40,034 nucleotides of DNA from an uncultured Caldisericota bacterium (GTDB taxonomy: Bacteria; Caldisericota; Caldisericia; Caldisericales; Caldisericaceae): the NCBI GenBank assembly GCA_913055585.1, contig CAJXKN010000003.1, positions 1 to 40,034 on the forward strand, in the 5' to 3' direction. Positions 17,459 through 24,316 of the stretch are shown here, piece by piece (within the stretch, counting starts at the first letter, position 1; the number at the start of each line of letters is the position of its first letter). The notes under the pieces were generated by a model. The model searched no databases, was not told the DNA's origin, and was given only the letters and a program-made list of their open reading frames with translations. Made by a program: the position numbers and the translations under genes.

Positions 17459-18571
17459 ATGGAGAATTTTGCACGTCCTACATGGGTCGAGATTAATTTA
17501 AGCAAATTAAAGAGAAATTTTTATAGAGTAAAGAAGATTGTAGGTAAAAGAAAAATTATAGCAGTAGTAAAGGCAGATGCATACGGACATGGAAGTGTTG
17601 AAGTATCTAAAACGCTTGAAAAAGCAGGTGCTTATGCATTGTGCACTGCTTCATTAGAAGAAGCAATAAAACTCAGGGAAAGCGGTATAAAAATACCAAT
17701 TCTCGTACTTGGCTATGTAAACCCATCTGTTCTACCTGTTGCAGCAAAACTCAATATTCCTGTAACGCTTTTTGATAAACGTTTCTTAAAGCGGCTAAGG
17801 GAATACAAAGGAGAGTATCCCTTAAAAATTCACATCAATGTAGATACGGGTATGGGAAGAATAGGTGTTACTCCAAGTGAAATTCCAGAAATTATAAATA
17901 CATTAAACACACTTCCATTTATTATCTTCGAAGGGATCTATACGCACCTATCCACTGCTGATACTGATTTGAGTTATGCAAATAAACAGCTAAGCATTTT
18001 TGAAAACATTCTGGACCAGCTTAAAGAGAAAAATCTTTTGCCACCTCTAATACATACTGCAAACAGTGCTGCTATACTAAATCTAAAGAGAAGCTACTTT
18101 AATGCAGTACGCCCCGGTATTTTGCTCTACGGATTAAGCCCTTTGAACAAAGCAATAGATAACTTCGAGCCCATTATGAATTTTAAAACAAGAACAATTT
18201 ACTCAAAGTTAGTTCCTAAAGGAAAAAGCATAAGCTACGGAAGGACGTTTATTACAAAAAAAGAAACGCTTATTGCAACACTACCTGTTGGTTATGCAGA
18301 TGGATACCCCAGAGCACTTTCAAATAAAGGCGAGGTACTCATCAAGAAGAGAAGAGCAAAGATTATTGGAAATATCACTATGGATCAGACAATGATTGAT
18401 GTTACAGGCTTTCCCTATATACACCCGGGAAATGAAGTAGTGCTCATTGGAAAGCAGGGTAACGAAACAATCACTGCCTCTGAAATTGCAAAAAAAATAA
18501 CCACAATAAACTATGAAATTGTTTCACGCATCGGTAAACGGGTACCAAGAATATTCGTAAGAGAAGATTAA
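17459..18571 (+). CDS. alr: Alanine racemase
   Basis: A 370-residue PLP enzyme making D-alanine for peptidoglycan. The PLP lysine is Lys38 in A-V-V-K-A-D-A-Y-G-H-G. The catalytic tyrosine is in S-Y-G-R-T-F near 260, followed by G-Y-A-D-G-Y-P-R. The C-terminal beta domain has G-N-I-T-M-D-Q and ends R-I-G-K-R-V-P-R. Length is normal for the family. It is the last gene of the rightward run from 11236, 3 bases after the CinA-domain gene, with a weak GAGG ribosome site. Its stop codon overlaps the convergent permease stop (18568-18571). Presence of alr implies a peptidoglycan wall. Confidence 0.96.
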   Translation: MENFARPTWVEINLSKLKRNFYRVKKIVGKRKIIAVVKADAYGHGSVEVSKTLEKAGAYALCTASLEEAIKLRESGIKIPILVLGYVNPSVLPVAAKLNIPVTLFDKRFLKRLREYKGEYPLKIHINVDTGMGRIGVTPSEIPEIINTLNTLPFIIFEGIYTHLSTADTDLSYANKQLSIFENILDQLKEKNLLPPLIHTANSAAILNLKRSYFNAVRPGILLYGLSPLNKAIDNFEPIMNFKTRTIYSKLVPKGKSISYGRTFITKKETLIATLPVGYADGYPRALSNKGEVLIKKRRAKIIGNITMDQTMIDVTGFPYIHPGNEVVLIGKQGNETITASEIAKKITTINYEIVSRIGKRVPRIFVRED

Positions 18572-19062
18572 TCGTAATGTTTCAATATTTTTTCCATTAA
18601 GATGCCTTCCAATATCCCGTAACCCAGTGTTAAAACAACAGTTATTGTCATAAAAGGCCATCCAAGGAAACCTGCAGCATAAGGTATCCAGGGTGTTTTT
18701 ATTGCAAATGTGCCTATCATAGCGCCAACTACTGCAAGTCGTGCTCCTTTTTTTAAGAATGTATTAAATAATGGGAAAAGTATCCAGAGCGGGCCAACAA
18801 TAAGAGTGCCAAAAATTGCACCCAATACAACTCCTTTGAATCCTGTTTCTTTACCCATATATCGCTGTATTGTCTTTGGAGAAAGGAATACCGCAATAAA
18901 TGAAGAAAAAAACACCACACAGATAAAAATAGGAAGCATCTTAAGCAGGAGAATCACTCCTTCTTTAAAAGCAATTAAAGTTTTTTGAGGGAACAGAATA
19001 AACAATACAATATAGGTTATTGCAATTAAAATTTCAAACGAGTATTTTTTCAACATTTTCAT
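18568..19062 (-). CDS. Half-size permease, UPF0718/ArsP-like (copy A)
   Basis: A 164-residue integral membrane protein with about 4-5 hydrophobic segments. It shows the pattern of the DUF318/UPF0718 'permease' family (ArsP, YraQ): G-F-K-G-V-V-L-G-A-I-F-G-T-L-I-V-G-P near 76, then F-L-K-K-G-A. Normal family members are about 300-350 residues and contain two such repeats; this protein has one. It is similar to the neighbouring copy B, so the two probably pair to make a whole transporter. ATG overlaps the copy B stop (ATGA). Family members export organoarsenicals or other small solutes; the substrate here is unknown. Confidence 0.75.
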   Translation of the reverse strand: MKMLKKYSFEILIAITYIVLFILFPQKTLIAFKEGVILLLKMLPIFICVVFFSSFIAVFLSPKTIQRYMGKETGFKGVVLGAIFGTLIVGPLWILFPLFNTFLKKGARLAVVGAMIGTFAIKTPWIPYAAGFLGWPFMTITVVLTLGYGILEGILMEKILKHYD

Positions 19063-19559
19063 AATACACTTCCCGTAAGAATTAAGCCTGTTAACATTCC
19101 AATGACAATTGCTCCAAAAAATGCAAGTATATTTCTTGTGAGTGTAAAACGTTTTCCAAATACAGAAATTTCAAAAGGCATTGTTATGAATCCTACCATT
19201 ATCCAGGAGTTCATAAATACGGCAGTAGCTGCAATTGTCGCACCTTTTTTGAGTAGTACCGCCCCAAGAGGATACACAGAAGAAACAGGTCCTCCCACAA
19301 TTGTTCCAAAAATAGCCGAATTTAAAATTGAAAGAAAGCCTCTACCTCTTCCAATGATAGTAACAACTATATTTTTTGATACAAATGCATCAAACAATCC
19401 AATGAGAAGGAAAATGGCAATAATAAAGGGGAGCTGCTTTAGCAGCTGTACTCCCCCTTTTTTAAAGGCTACTTGCGCTTTACTTTTACTTTTCTTAACC
19501 GCATATGTGTAGCTTATAATAACAATAATACCATAAATTACAGCGCCCCAGGTGTTCAT
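19059..19559 (-). CDS. Half-size permease, UPF0718/ArsP-like (copy B)
   Basis: A 166-residue membrane protein. Its core G-F-L-S-I-L-N-S-A-I-F-G-T-I-V-G-G-P (near 75), followed by Y-P-L-G-A-V-L-L-K-K-G-A and a M-P-F-E segment, lines up with copy A (shared pattern G-F...A-I-F-G-T...G-P...P-L/F...L-K-K-G-A). This points to an old tandem duplication of a single four-helix half. Its ATG overlaps the stop of the NifX-like gene by one base (TAATG), so copies A and B are translated in tandem, as expected for two subunits of one transporter. No metal- or redox-binding Cys motif stands out. Confidence 0.75.
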   Translation of the reverse strand: MNTWGAVIYGIIVIISYTYAVKKSKSKAQVAFKKGGVQLLKQLPFIIAIFLLIGLFDAFVSKNIVVTIIGRGRGFLSILNSAIFGTIVGGPVSSVYPLGAVLLKKGATIAATAVFMNSWIMVGFITMPFEISVFGKRFTLTRNILAFFGAIVIGMLTGLILTGSVL

Positions 19560-20038
19560 TACTTTAGCTTTTCCTCAACCCTTTTCAGCATAGATTTCAG
19601 ATCTGCCAATTGTTCTCTTAAAGCTGCAGCCTCTTTTTTAAGTCGTTCTATCTCATCGTTTTCTTTTTCTTTATGTTCCTCTGGTTCTACTGCTTCAGTA
19701 GCTTTATAGTTTACTTTACTATGTAGGTACTCCTCCAATACATCTTTTACTCTTCCATAAGCACCTGTCACTGCTTCAATGCCAAAATCCGCAAAATACT
19801 GCTGGGCTTTTGGCCCCATACCACCTGTAATGATTACATCAATACCTTCTTTTTTCATAAATGCAGGTAAGTCTCCAGGATCGTGCCATTCTGCTCCCGG
19901 ATTAGGAATAGACCTCACATTCTTTACTACATTTCCATCAACGTCAACGATAACATAATACGGACAGTGTCCAAAGTGATAGCTTAAAACACTGTTCAAA
20001 CCGTTTGGTTCATCTGCTGTAAAACAAATTCTTTTCAT
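19559..20038 (-). CDS. NifX/NifB-type dinitrogenase iron-molybdenum cofactor-binding domain protein
   Basis: A 159-residue protein. Residues 1-110 form the NifX/NafY-like fold (MTH1175 group): A-D-E-P-N-G-L-N-S-V-L-S-Y-H-F-G-H-C-P-Y-Y near 8, and D-V-I-I-T-G-G-M-G-P-K-A near 67. The last 50 residues are a charged coiled coil (E-R-L-K-K-E-A-A-A-L-R-E-Q-L). The fold binds iron-sulfur or metal clusters; with no nif genes here, a role in cluster handling or sensing next to a ferredoxin and permease is more likely than nitrogen fixation. AAGGAGGT precedes ATG 20038. Confidence 0.85.
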   Translation of the reverse strand: MKRICFTADEPNGLNSVLSYHFGHCPYYVIVDVDGNVVKNVRSIPNPGAEWHDPGDLPAFMKKEGIDVIITGGMGPKAQQYFADFGIEAVTGAYGRVKDVLEEYLHSKVNYKATEAVEPEEHKEKENDEIERLKKEAAALREQLADLKSMLKRVEEKLK

Positions 20039-20059
20039 TATTTACCTCCTTAAATAAAT

Positions 20060-20698
20060 TTAAGATGACTTTTTTTGCTCAACAATAACAATATTGTTAT
20101 TGTTTAATAACTGATCAATTTTTTCTTTGCATTCTGAAATGTCTTTAAATTCCTGTGAAACAAGCGTGAACTTTGCAACTGAAGGTGCTTTCTTTTCGTA
20201 GCACACTTTAAGTGATGGTACTTCAAGCTGTAGATTAACAATATCACAATTGCACTGTGATGTAAGGTTAACAAGTTTTTCGGGAATGCCATTTTCTAAT
20301 ATATGCCCTGTAACTGTGAAATCTGCACGATGAAAAGATTCGGATACAATCTTTTCTGCCTTAGCTCTTGCATTACTAAGAGCTAATTTTGCACCCTTCT
20401 TTTCTTTCTCTTTTTGTACATACCTTAACACAGCATGCTCCTTTTCAATCTTTTGTATCATCTCTTTCGGAGGGAAAGAGATAGCACCAACCGGGCATAC
20501 TGTCTCACAGGTTGTGCAACCTACGAGACAATTATAAGGATTCACCACCTTTGCCTTTTTGCCTGCAATTTCATAAACATCTCTTCCACAGGTTACAAAG
20601 CAAAGTCCGCAGCCAATGCATTTTTCTTCATTTACCGTAGGGTACCATGGTATTTCTTCTCTTGGAATTCCATGCCAGGTTTTACTTATTTTGCTCAT
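20060..20698 (-). CDS. Ferredoxin with two 4Fe-4S sites and a novel C-terminal domain
   Basis: A 212-residue iron-sulfur protein. Site 1 is Cys27, 30, 33 and 37 (C-x2-C-x2-C-x3-C). Site 2 is Cys57, 61, 64 and 68 (C-x3-C-x2-C-x3-C-P), the one-residue-longer spacing found in some ferredoxins. A K-rich segment (75-110) is followed by a C-terminal domain of about 95 residues, which has a C-N-C pair and is not recognised. It probably carries electrons for a redox step linked to the NifX-like protein and permeases. ATG 20698 has AGGAGGT 6 bases upstream; a TTG two codons earlier lies within that site. The first 17 bases overlap the end of padR. Confidence 0.85.
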   Translation of the reverse strand: MSKISKTWHGIPREEIPWYPTVNEEKCIGCGLCFVTCGRDVYEIAGKKAKVVNPYNCLVGCTTCETVCPVGAISFPPKEMIQKIEKEHAVLRYVQKEKEKKGAKLALSNARAKAEKIVSESFHRADFTVTGHILENGIPEKLVNLTSQCNCDIVNLQLEVPSLKVCYEKKAPSVAKFTLVSQEFKDISECKEKIDQLLNNNNIVIVEQKKSS

Positions 20699-21065
20699 TT
20701 GCAACCTCCTCTATTTTTTTGATTAGATTCTCTATTACTTCTACATTCTTTTTAGCTTCCACTACCCATTCTTTTAGATATTGAATACCCTTATCTGTTA
20801 TAGAATAAACCCTCTTTGACGGTCCCTCTACCTCTACATTCCACTTTGATGTAACAAGCCCTTCCGTTTCCATACTGTGCAGCAACCTATAAGCAATACT
20901 GTATGGAACAAATGAAGGATCTATTCCGATATCTTTTAATTCTTCCACAAGTACATACCCGTATGTAGGCTTTTTAATGAGTAAAAGTAAGAGCCCGGCC
21001 AATAAAACATTTCCAGACTTAAGACCAAAATTTGCACATCTTTTTCCAAATTTCACATTTTTCAT
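20682..21065 (-). CDS. PadR-family transcriptional regulator
   Basis: A 127-residue winged-helix regulator: helix-turn-helix region from about 15 to 60 (L-L-L-L-L-I-K-K-P-T-Y-G-Y-V-L-V-E-E-L), a wing with V-E-G-P-S-K-R-V-Y-S-I-T-D-K-G near 80-94, and a C-terminal dimerisation helix. PadR proteins are usually ligand-responsive repressors of adjacent transport or detoxification genes; as first gene of the operon it likely controls itself and the genes after it. The chosen start is ATG 21065: the -10 element (21080-21075) lies between this codon and an upstream in-frame ATG at 21086, so only 21065 would be in the mRNA, which would be almost leaderless. Confidence 0.85.
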   Translation of the reverse strand: MKNVKFGKRCANFGLKSGNVLLAGLLLLLIKKPTYGYVLVEELKDIGIDPSFVPYSIAYRLLHSMETEGLVTSKWNVEVEGPSKRVYSITDKGIQYLKEWVVEAKKNVEVIENLIKKIEEVANEQNK

Positions 21066-21074
21066 CTTAATGAA

Positions 21075-21123
21075 ATTATAATACATATATATTTTTTGTC
21101 AATAGTCTCTAACAATCTATATG
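21075..21123. promoter_or_regulatory. Overlapping divergent promoters for padR and the DUF4349 gene
   Basis: Leftward: TTGACA (21102-21097), 16 bases, TATAAT (21080-21075), start near 21068. Rightward: TTGTCA (21096-21101), 16 bases, TATATG (21118-21123). The two -35 boxes overlap almost completely, so polymerase can bind in one direction at a time. A PadR operator probably lies within the A/T-rich spacer, but none could be defined by eye. Confidence 0.5.
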
Positions 21124-21186
21124 AAATCATTTTGGAAGCGAACTTTTTTATTACTTATCTGTCTAAGAGAAAAAGGGAGGTGTAAA

Positions 21187-22122
21187 GTGAATGATTTTGT
21201 AAGTTTTTTAAAGAAGAACAAGATTATATTTGCACTACTCATTATTGTAGTGATAGTAGGTATTGGTGGGATAAGCTACCTTTTTTTAGGGAATGAAAGT
21301 CTAAACATTGGGAAGAGAGCTCTTACCCCGACTTCACCGGAGCAGGCAGATTATACTTCTAAACCTTATGAAAGAAAAAGTTATGAGGGTAAACCTGTAC
21401 AAACAACTACGCAGCCTGCTCCTTACACTGTAGGTAGCACTGGAGAAACTCAGTTTGGACTTAAAGTCATTAAAAATGGTAGTGTGACCCTTCGGGCAGA
21501 AAAAGGAAAGTTTTTTGGAGCTTGGAACAAAATTATTTTTACTGCGAAGAGCTTCTCTGGGTTTATATCAAATTCCAATTATTACAAACAGGGTGATCAC
21601 TATTACGGAACAATCAGCATAATGATCCCCTCAAAGGATTTTGATGCGTTTACTAATGAGCTTGCAAAAGCTGGAAAAATAGAAAATATGCATGTATCAA
21701 CAAAGGATGTTATAGGTGAGTATGTAGACCTTTCTTCACGGATTAAAGTACTTGAGTCACAAAGGAAGCTGCTACTATCATGGCTTGATAGTGCAAAGGA
21801 CGTAAAAGATATGCTTTCATTGAGGAATGAGCTTGAAAATGTAGAAACTAAAATTGAACAAGCTAAAGGAAGAATAAATTATATTGCATTTCATACGAAT
21901 TTCTCTGAAATTACGATAAGTATTTCAGAAGAAGGGGAAATAAAGCATCGTAGATCAGAGGTTTCACTTCGTATCGTCCAGGGATGGCAAAGAGCTTTAA
22001 ACGGACTTGTATCATCTTTCATAGGGCTTATAATATTTATTGGATGGATGATCCCCTGGCTCATTATTATATATATCGTTTATCTTATCTATAAAAAAAG
22101 AAAAAAGGAGGCATCAAGATGA
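21187..22122 (+). CDS. DUF4349 domain membrane protein
   Basis: A 311-residue envelope protein. It has an N-terminal transmembrane segment (about 13-33), a Pro/Thr/Tyr-rich linker, and a DUF4349 core (S-G-F-I-S-N-S near 123; I-M-I-P-S-K-D-F near 144; S-T-K-D-V-I-G-E-Y-V-D-L-S-S-R-I near 170). A coiled coil follows (Q-R-K-L-L-L, then L-E-N-V-E-T-K-I-E-Q-A-K-G-R-I-N-Y), with a C-terminal transmembrane helix and a basic K-K-R-K-K-E tail. The start is GTG 21187 with GGGAGG at 21175-21180; an in-frame ATG at 21121 lies within the promoter and has no ribosome site. Function of DUF4349 is unknown. The end overlaps the SIMPL gene (ATGA), so the two likely act together. Confidence 0.85.
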   Translation: MNDFVSFLKKNKIIFALLIIVVIVGIGGISYLFLGNESLNIGKRALTPTSPEQADYTSKPYERKSYEGKPVQTTTQPAPYTVGSTGETQFGLKVIKNGSVTLRAEKGKFFGAWNKIIFTAKSFSGFISNSNYYKQGDHYYGTISIMIPSKDFDAFTNELAKAGKIENMHVSTKDVIGEYVDLSSRIKVLESQRKLLLSWLDSAKDVKDMLSLRNELENVETKIEQAKGRINYIAFHTNFSEITISISEEGEIKHRRSEVSLRIVQGWQRALNGLVSSFIGLIIFIGWMIPWLIIIYIVYLIYKKRKKEASR

Positions 22123-22859
22123 GTAAAAAATTTGTTGGAATCTTAGTAGTGTTAGCATTAATTTTAAGTGTTGTAGTAGTAGGCGGAAGGATTCTGCCAA
22201 AGGGAAATGCATCTGCAGAAAAAACAGGCTCTTTGGAAAATCATACAGTATCTGTAATGGGAACGGGTAGTGTTGAGGCTGTGCCGGATGTTGCATATAT
22301 ACACTTTGGTGTACAGATAGAAGATAAAGATCCTGAAAAAGCAATGGATAACCTTGCAGAAAGAGCAGAAAAGGTTATGGATGTTTTAAAAGAATCAGGT
22401 ATAAAAGAAGAAGATATAAAAACGACAAATCTCTCCCTTTCTCCTATTTACCGTTGGGACAAAGAAACAGGAAAATCAATTTTAGACCACTACAGAGCAA
22501 GCGAATACTTTAATGTAAAATGTGTGATAAAAGATACAGGCAAGATAGTAGGTGAAGTAAGCAAAAATGGTGCAAACATTATAAATGGGATTTCGTTTGA
22601 TGTATCAAACAGAAACGAACTAAAGCTTGAAGCAATTAAAGATGCGATGAAAGATGCTAAATCAAAGGCAGAAGCATCCCTTTCAGGAAGTGGCTATAAA
22701 ATAACAGGAATAAAAACAATCTCCATAGAGATGAATACGCCAACTCCATCACCAATCTATAGAAATATCTCCAACGACGTAGAAAATGCTACAATTCCTG
22801 TTCAAGAAGGGACGCTTTCCATAAAAGCTACAGTGAGCGTTGTATTTTCATTTGATTGA
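22119..22859 (+). CDS. SIMPL-domain (DUF541/YggE-like) periplasmic or surface protein
   Basis: A 246-residue exported protein with an N-terminal hydrophobic anchor (about 4-22) then a SIMPL domain: V-S-V-M-G-T-G-S-V-E-A-V-P-D-V-A near 43, and I-K-T-T-N-L-S-L-S-P-I-Y near 105. The C-terminal part (I-S-F-D-V-S-N, A-M-K-D-A-K-S-K-A-E-A) matches the YggE pattern. YggE-like proteins are linked to oxidative or envelope stress by an unknown mechanism. AAGGAGG precedes ATG 22119; 4-base overlap with the DUF4349 gene. No terminator was seen between this gene and the promoter at 22863. Confidence 0.9.
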   Translation: MSKKFVGILVVLALILSVVVVGGRILPKGNASAEKTGSLENHTVSVMGTGSVEAVPDVAYIHFGVQIEDKDPEKAMDNLAERAEKVMDVLKESGIKEEDIKTTNLSLSPIYRWDKETGKSILDHYRASEYFNVKCVIKDTGKIVGEVSKNGANIINGISFDVSNRNELKLEAIKDAMKDAKSKAEASLSGSGYKITGIKTISIEMNTPTPSPIYRNISNDVENATIPVQEGTLSIKATVSVVFSFD

Positions 22860-22862
22860 TTA

Positions 22863-22890
22863 TTGACAAAGTCCGAAACAGACATATAAT
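22863..22890 (+). promoter_or_regulatory. Consensus promoter ahead of the rod RNA and methyltransferase
   Basis: TTGACA at 22863-22868 and TATAAT at 22885-22890 with a 16-base spacer, both hexamers exact consensus. Transcription is expected to start near 22897, leaving 121 bases before the methyltransferase ATG. Confidence 0.75.
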
Positions 22891-22896
22891 GCTTTA

Positions 22897-23003
22897 AAGG
22901 TTTTGCCCTGGCTCTGTCCTATGTCCCCACAGTAAAAAGCCTTAGTAACCTTCAATCTGGTTGAATAGTGAAAAGGCGGGGAAGGGAAGAGTCGGGGCTA
23001 TTG
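22897..23003 (+). ncRNA. GC-rich rod-shaped RNA (leader element or free-standing RNA, family unknown)
   Basis: This stretch is much richer in G+C than its surroundings and folds by hand into one long rod. GCCCTGGCTCT (22905-22915) pairs with AGAGTCGGGGC (22988-22998) over 11 pairs with two G-U. UCCU (22917-22920) pairs with GGGA (22984-22987), CCCC (22925-22928) with GGGG (22978-22981), and GCCTT (22939-22943) with AAGGC (22973-22977), opposite a one-sided 10-base A-rich bulge. A small terminal hairpin caps it. There is no ORF, no terminator and no match that I recognise to SAM, SAH or other riboswitch cores. It could be a 5' leader controlling the methyltransferase gene or a 6S-like RNA. Confidence 0.5.
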
Positions 23004-23017
23004 CTTAAATAGTAAAG

Positions 23018-23872
23018 ATGAATAGAGATAGCATTGGCGTGGAAATTCTTCTTTTTATGAATCGATTTTTTAAAAGGCCTGTCCATCCATTTAATCTTGA
23101 GGATGCAGGTATAAAAACATTTGCAGAATGGGAATTTAACCAATCAAAACGTATTAACTTATATTATTTGCCCGATATTAACCTGTTCAAAGAATTGCAG
23201 GGTAAAACTATTTTAGATGTTGGAGCCGGTGGAGGCGGAAAGAGTACATTTTATGCATTAAACGGCGCAAAGAATGTAATAGGTATAGACATTAAGAAGG
23301 AATTCATAGAGCAAGCAAAGGAATTTGCTTCTTCAAAAGGTGCAAAGAATGTAGAGTTTTTTGTAGCAAATGCAGAGAAAATGCCTTTTTCAACTAACTC
23401 CATTGATGTTTGCGTAATGAACGATGTGTTTGAACACCTCGCACATCCTGAAGCCACACTAAAAGAAGTTGCAAGAGTATTAAAAATAGGTGGAAAAATC
23501 TTCGTTAATTCTCCTCCATATTTTCATCCGTATGGTGCTCATCTTTCGGATCTTATTGGTATTCCTTATGTACACATAATGTTTCCTGAGCCAGTGCTGA
23601 TAAATGCATACAAAAAACTTGCAAGCGATACAAAATCCTATGAAAAGAGAGTCAATTTACGATTTGGCATAGTGAACGGAAAAGAGCGAATTACATACAT
23701 AAATAGGATGACAGTGAAACGCTTTGAGAATATTGTAAAGAATCAGAATGATTTCAAAATATTAGTCTACAAACTTATCCCTCTAAAGAAACATTTAAAA
23801 CCACTCCTTCGTACTCCATTAAGGGAAGTTTTTACTAAAATGATAGTTTTTGTAGGGGAGAAAGAAACATAA
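23018..23872 (+). CDS. Class I SAM-dependent methyltransferase
   Basis: A 284-residue methyltransferase of the Methyltransf_11 type. The SAM-binding motif I is I-L-D-V-G-A-G-G-G-G-K-S at 65-76, with an acidic I-G-I-D-I-K near 88, A-N-A-E-K-M-P-F near 119 and M-N-D-V-F-E-H-L near 136, then L-K-I-G-G-K-I-F. The target is unknown; proteins of this shape are common in glycan, lipid or quinone modification. The ATG at 23018 has no Shine-Dalgarno, which would fit translation governed by the structured leader upstream. It stands alone between the SIMPL gene and an 812-base gene-poor stretch. Confidence 0.88.
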   Translation: MNRDSIGVEILLFMNRFFKRPVHPFNLEDAGIKTFAEWEFNQSKRINLYYLPDINLFKELQGKTILDVGAGGGGKSTFYALNGAKNVIGIDIKKEFIEQAKEFASSKGAKNVEFFVANAEKMPFSTNSIDVCVMNDVFEHLAHPEATLKEVARVLKIGGKIFVNSPPYFHPYGAHLSDLIGIPYVHIMFPEPVLINAYKKLASDTKSYEKRVNLRFGIVNGKERITYINRMTVKRFENIVKNQNDFKILVYKLIPLKKHLKPLLRTPLREVFTKMIVFVGEKET

Positions 23873-23904
23873 CCTGGACTGAATCATTACTTACTATATG
23901 AAAT

Positions 23905-24084
23905 TCATTTGATTGTTTCGTTAATTATATTGAAACTATCATTTTTCAAAGGGGATATATTTGGTATATTGAGAGTTTTTTTATCATATGCTCTTGATAG
24001 TTTCCTCTGTAGTTTATACAATTCTCTCTTTAGTTCTACAGGATTTAAGTTTTCTGAAACAAGACTTGGCACAAAAACGGCCAA
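23905..24084 (-). pseudogene. Possible coding relic or small gene, reverse strand
   Basis: An open frame of about 60 codons, stopping at 23905, reads like real protein: L-A-V-F-V-P-S-L-V-S-E-N-L-N-P-V-E-L-K-R then a basic coiled-coil-like stretch and a polar tail. The frame stays open upstream to about 24150, but there is no ATG and no ribosome site; TTG 24084 is the best start. It may be the tail of a lost transposase or other gene. No family recognised. The rest of 23873-24187 shows nothing else that I can support. Confidence 0.25.
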
Positions 24085-24187
24085 GGAAAGGAATGCAGTA
24101 TGACATTGTTCAGAGTGACAAAAAATGCGTGCTAGAAAAAAACAGGGCTACAAAATGATATAGATTTTTGATGATTCAATTCGCCTC

Positions 24188-24215
24188 TTGACACAGAATA
24201 TAATTTTGTTATACT
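24188..24215 (+). promoter_or_regulatory. Promoter of the small RNA
   Basis: TTGACA at 24188-24193 and TATACT at 24210-24215 with a 16-base spacer. Start expected near 24222. No ORF begins downstream before the terminator at 24282-24316. Confidence 0.65.
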
Positions 24216-24221
24216 ATTATC

Positions 24222-24316
24222 TCAATAGATGGGTATTTAGGACTAAATACCCGATACCTACCTCCTTTCTTATTCATGCCAGGGAAGATGTCCCCATCAT
24301 CTTCCCTTCTTTTTTT
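24222..24316 (+). ncRNA. Small RNA with an exposed anti-Shine-Dalgarno segment
   Basis: This is a self-contained transcription unit of about 95 bases. It holds hairpin 1 at 24231-24252 (GGGTATTTAG / CTAAATACCC, perfect), then a 29-base unpaired linker, then an intrinsic terminator. The linker contains ACCTCCTTTCT at 24260-24270, identical to the 3' tail of bacterial 16S rRNA, the anti-Shine-Dalgarno. It could pair with AGAAAGGAG-type ribosome sites, such as those of the site-2 protease gene (26235-26243) and the ABC permease gene (29301-29309). Hairpin 1 displays GGA at its tip, the motif bound by CsrA. The regulatory role is inference; the promoter, hairpins and terminator are seen. Confidence 0.6.
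24282..24316 (+). terminator. Intrinsic terminator of the small RNA
   Basis: GGGAAGATG (24282-24290) and CATCTTCCC (24298-24306) form a perfect 9-base-pair stem with a 7-base loop, followed by TTCTTTTTTT. Confidence 0.9.

Noticed and set aside
22897-23003. Bacterial SRP (4.5S) RNA
   Set aside because: The length is near that of a small SRP RNA, but the conserved GGAA/AGCAG tip loop is absent.
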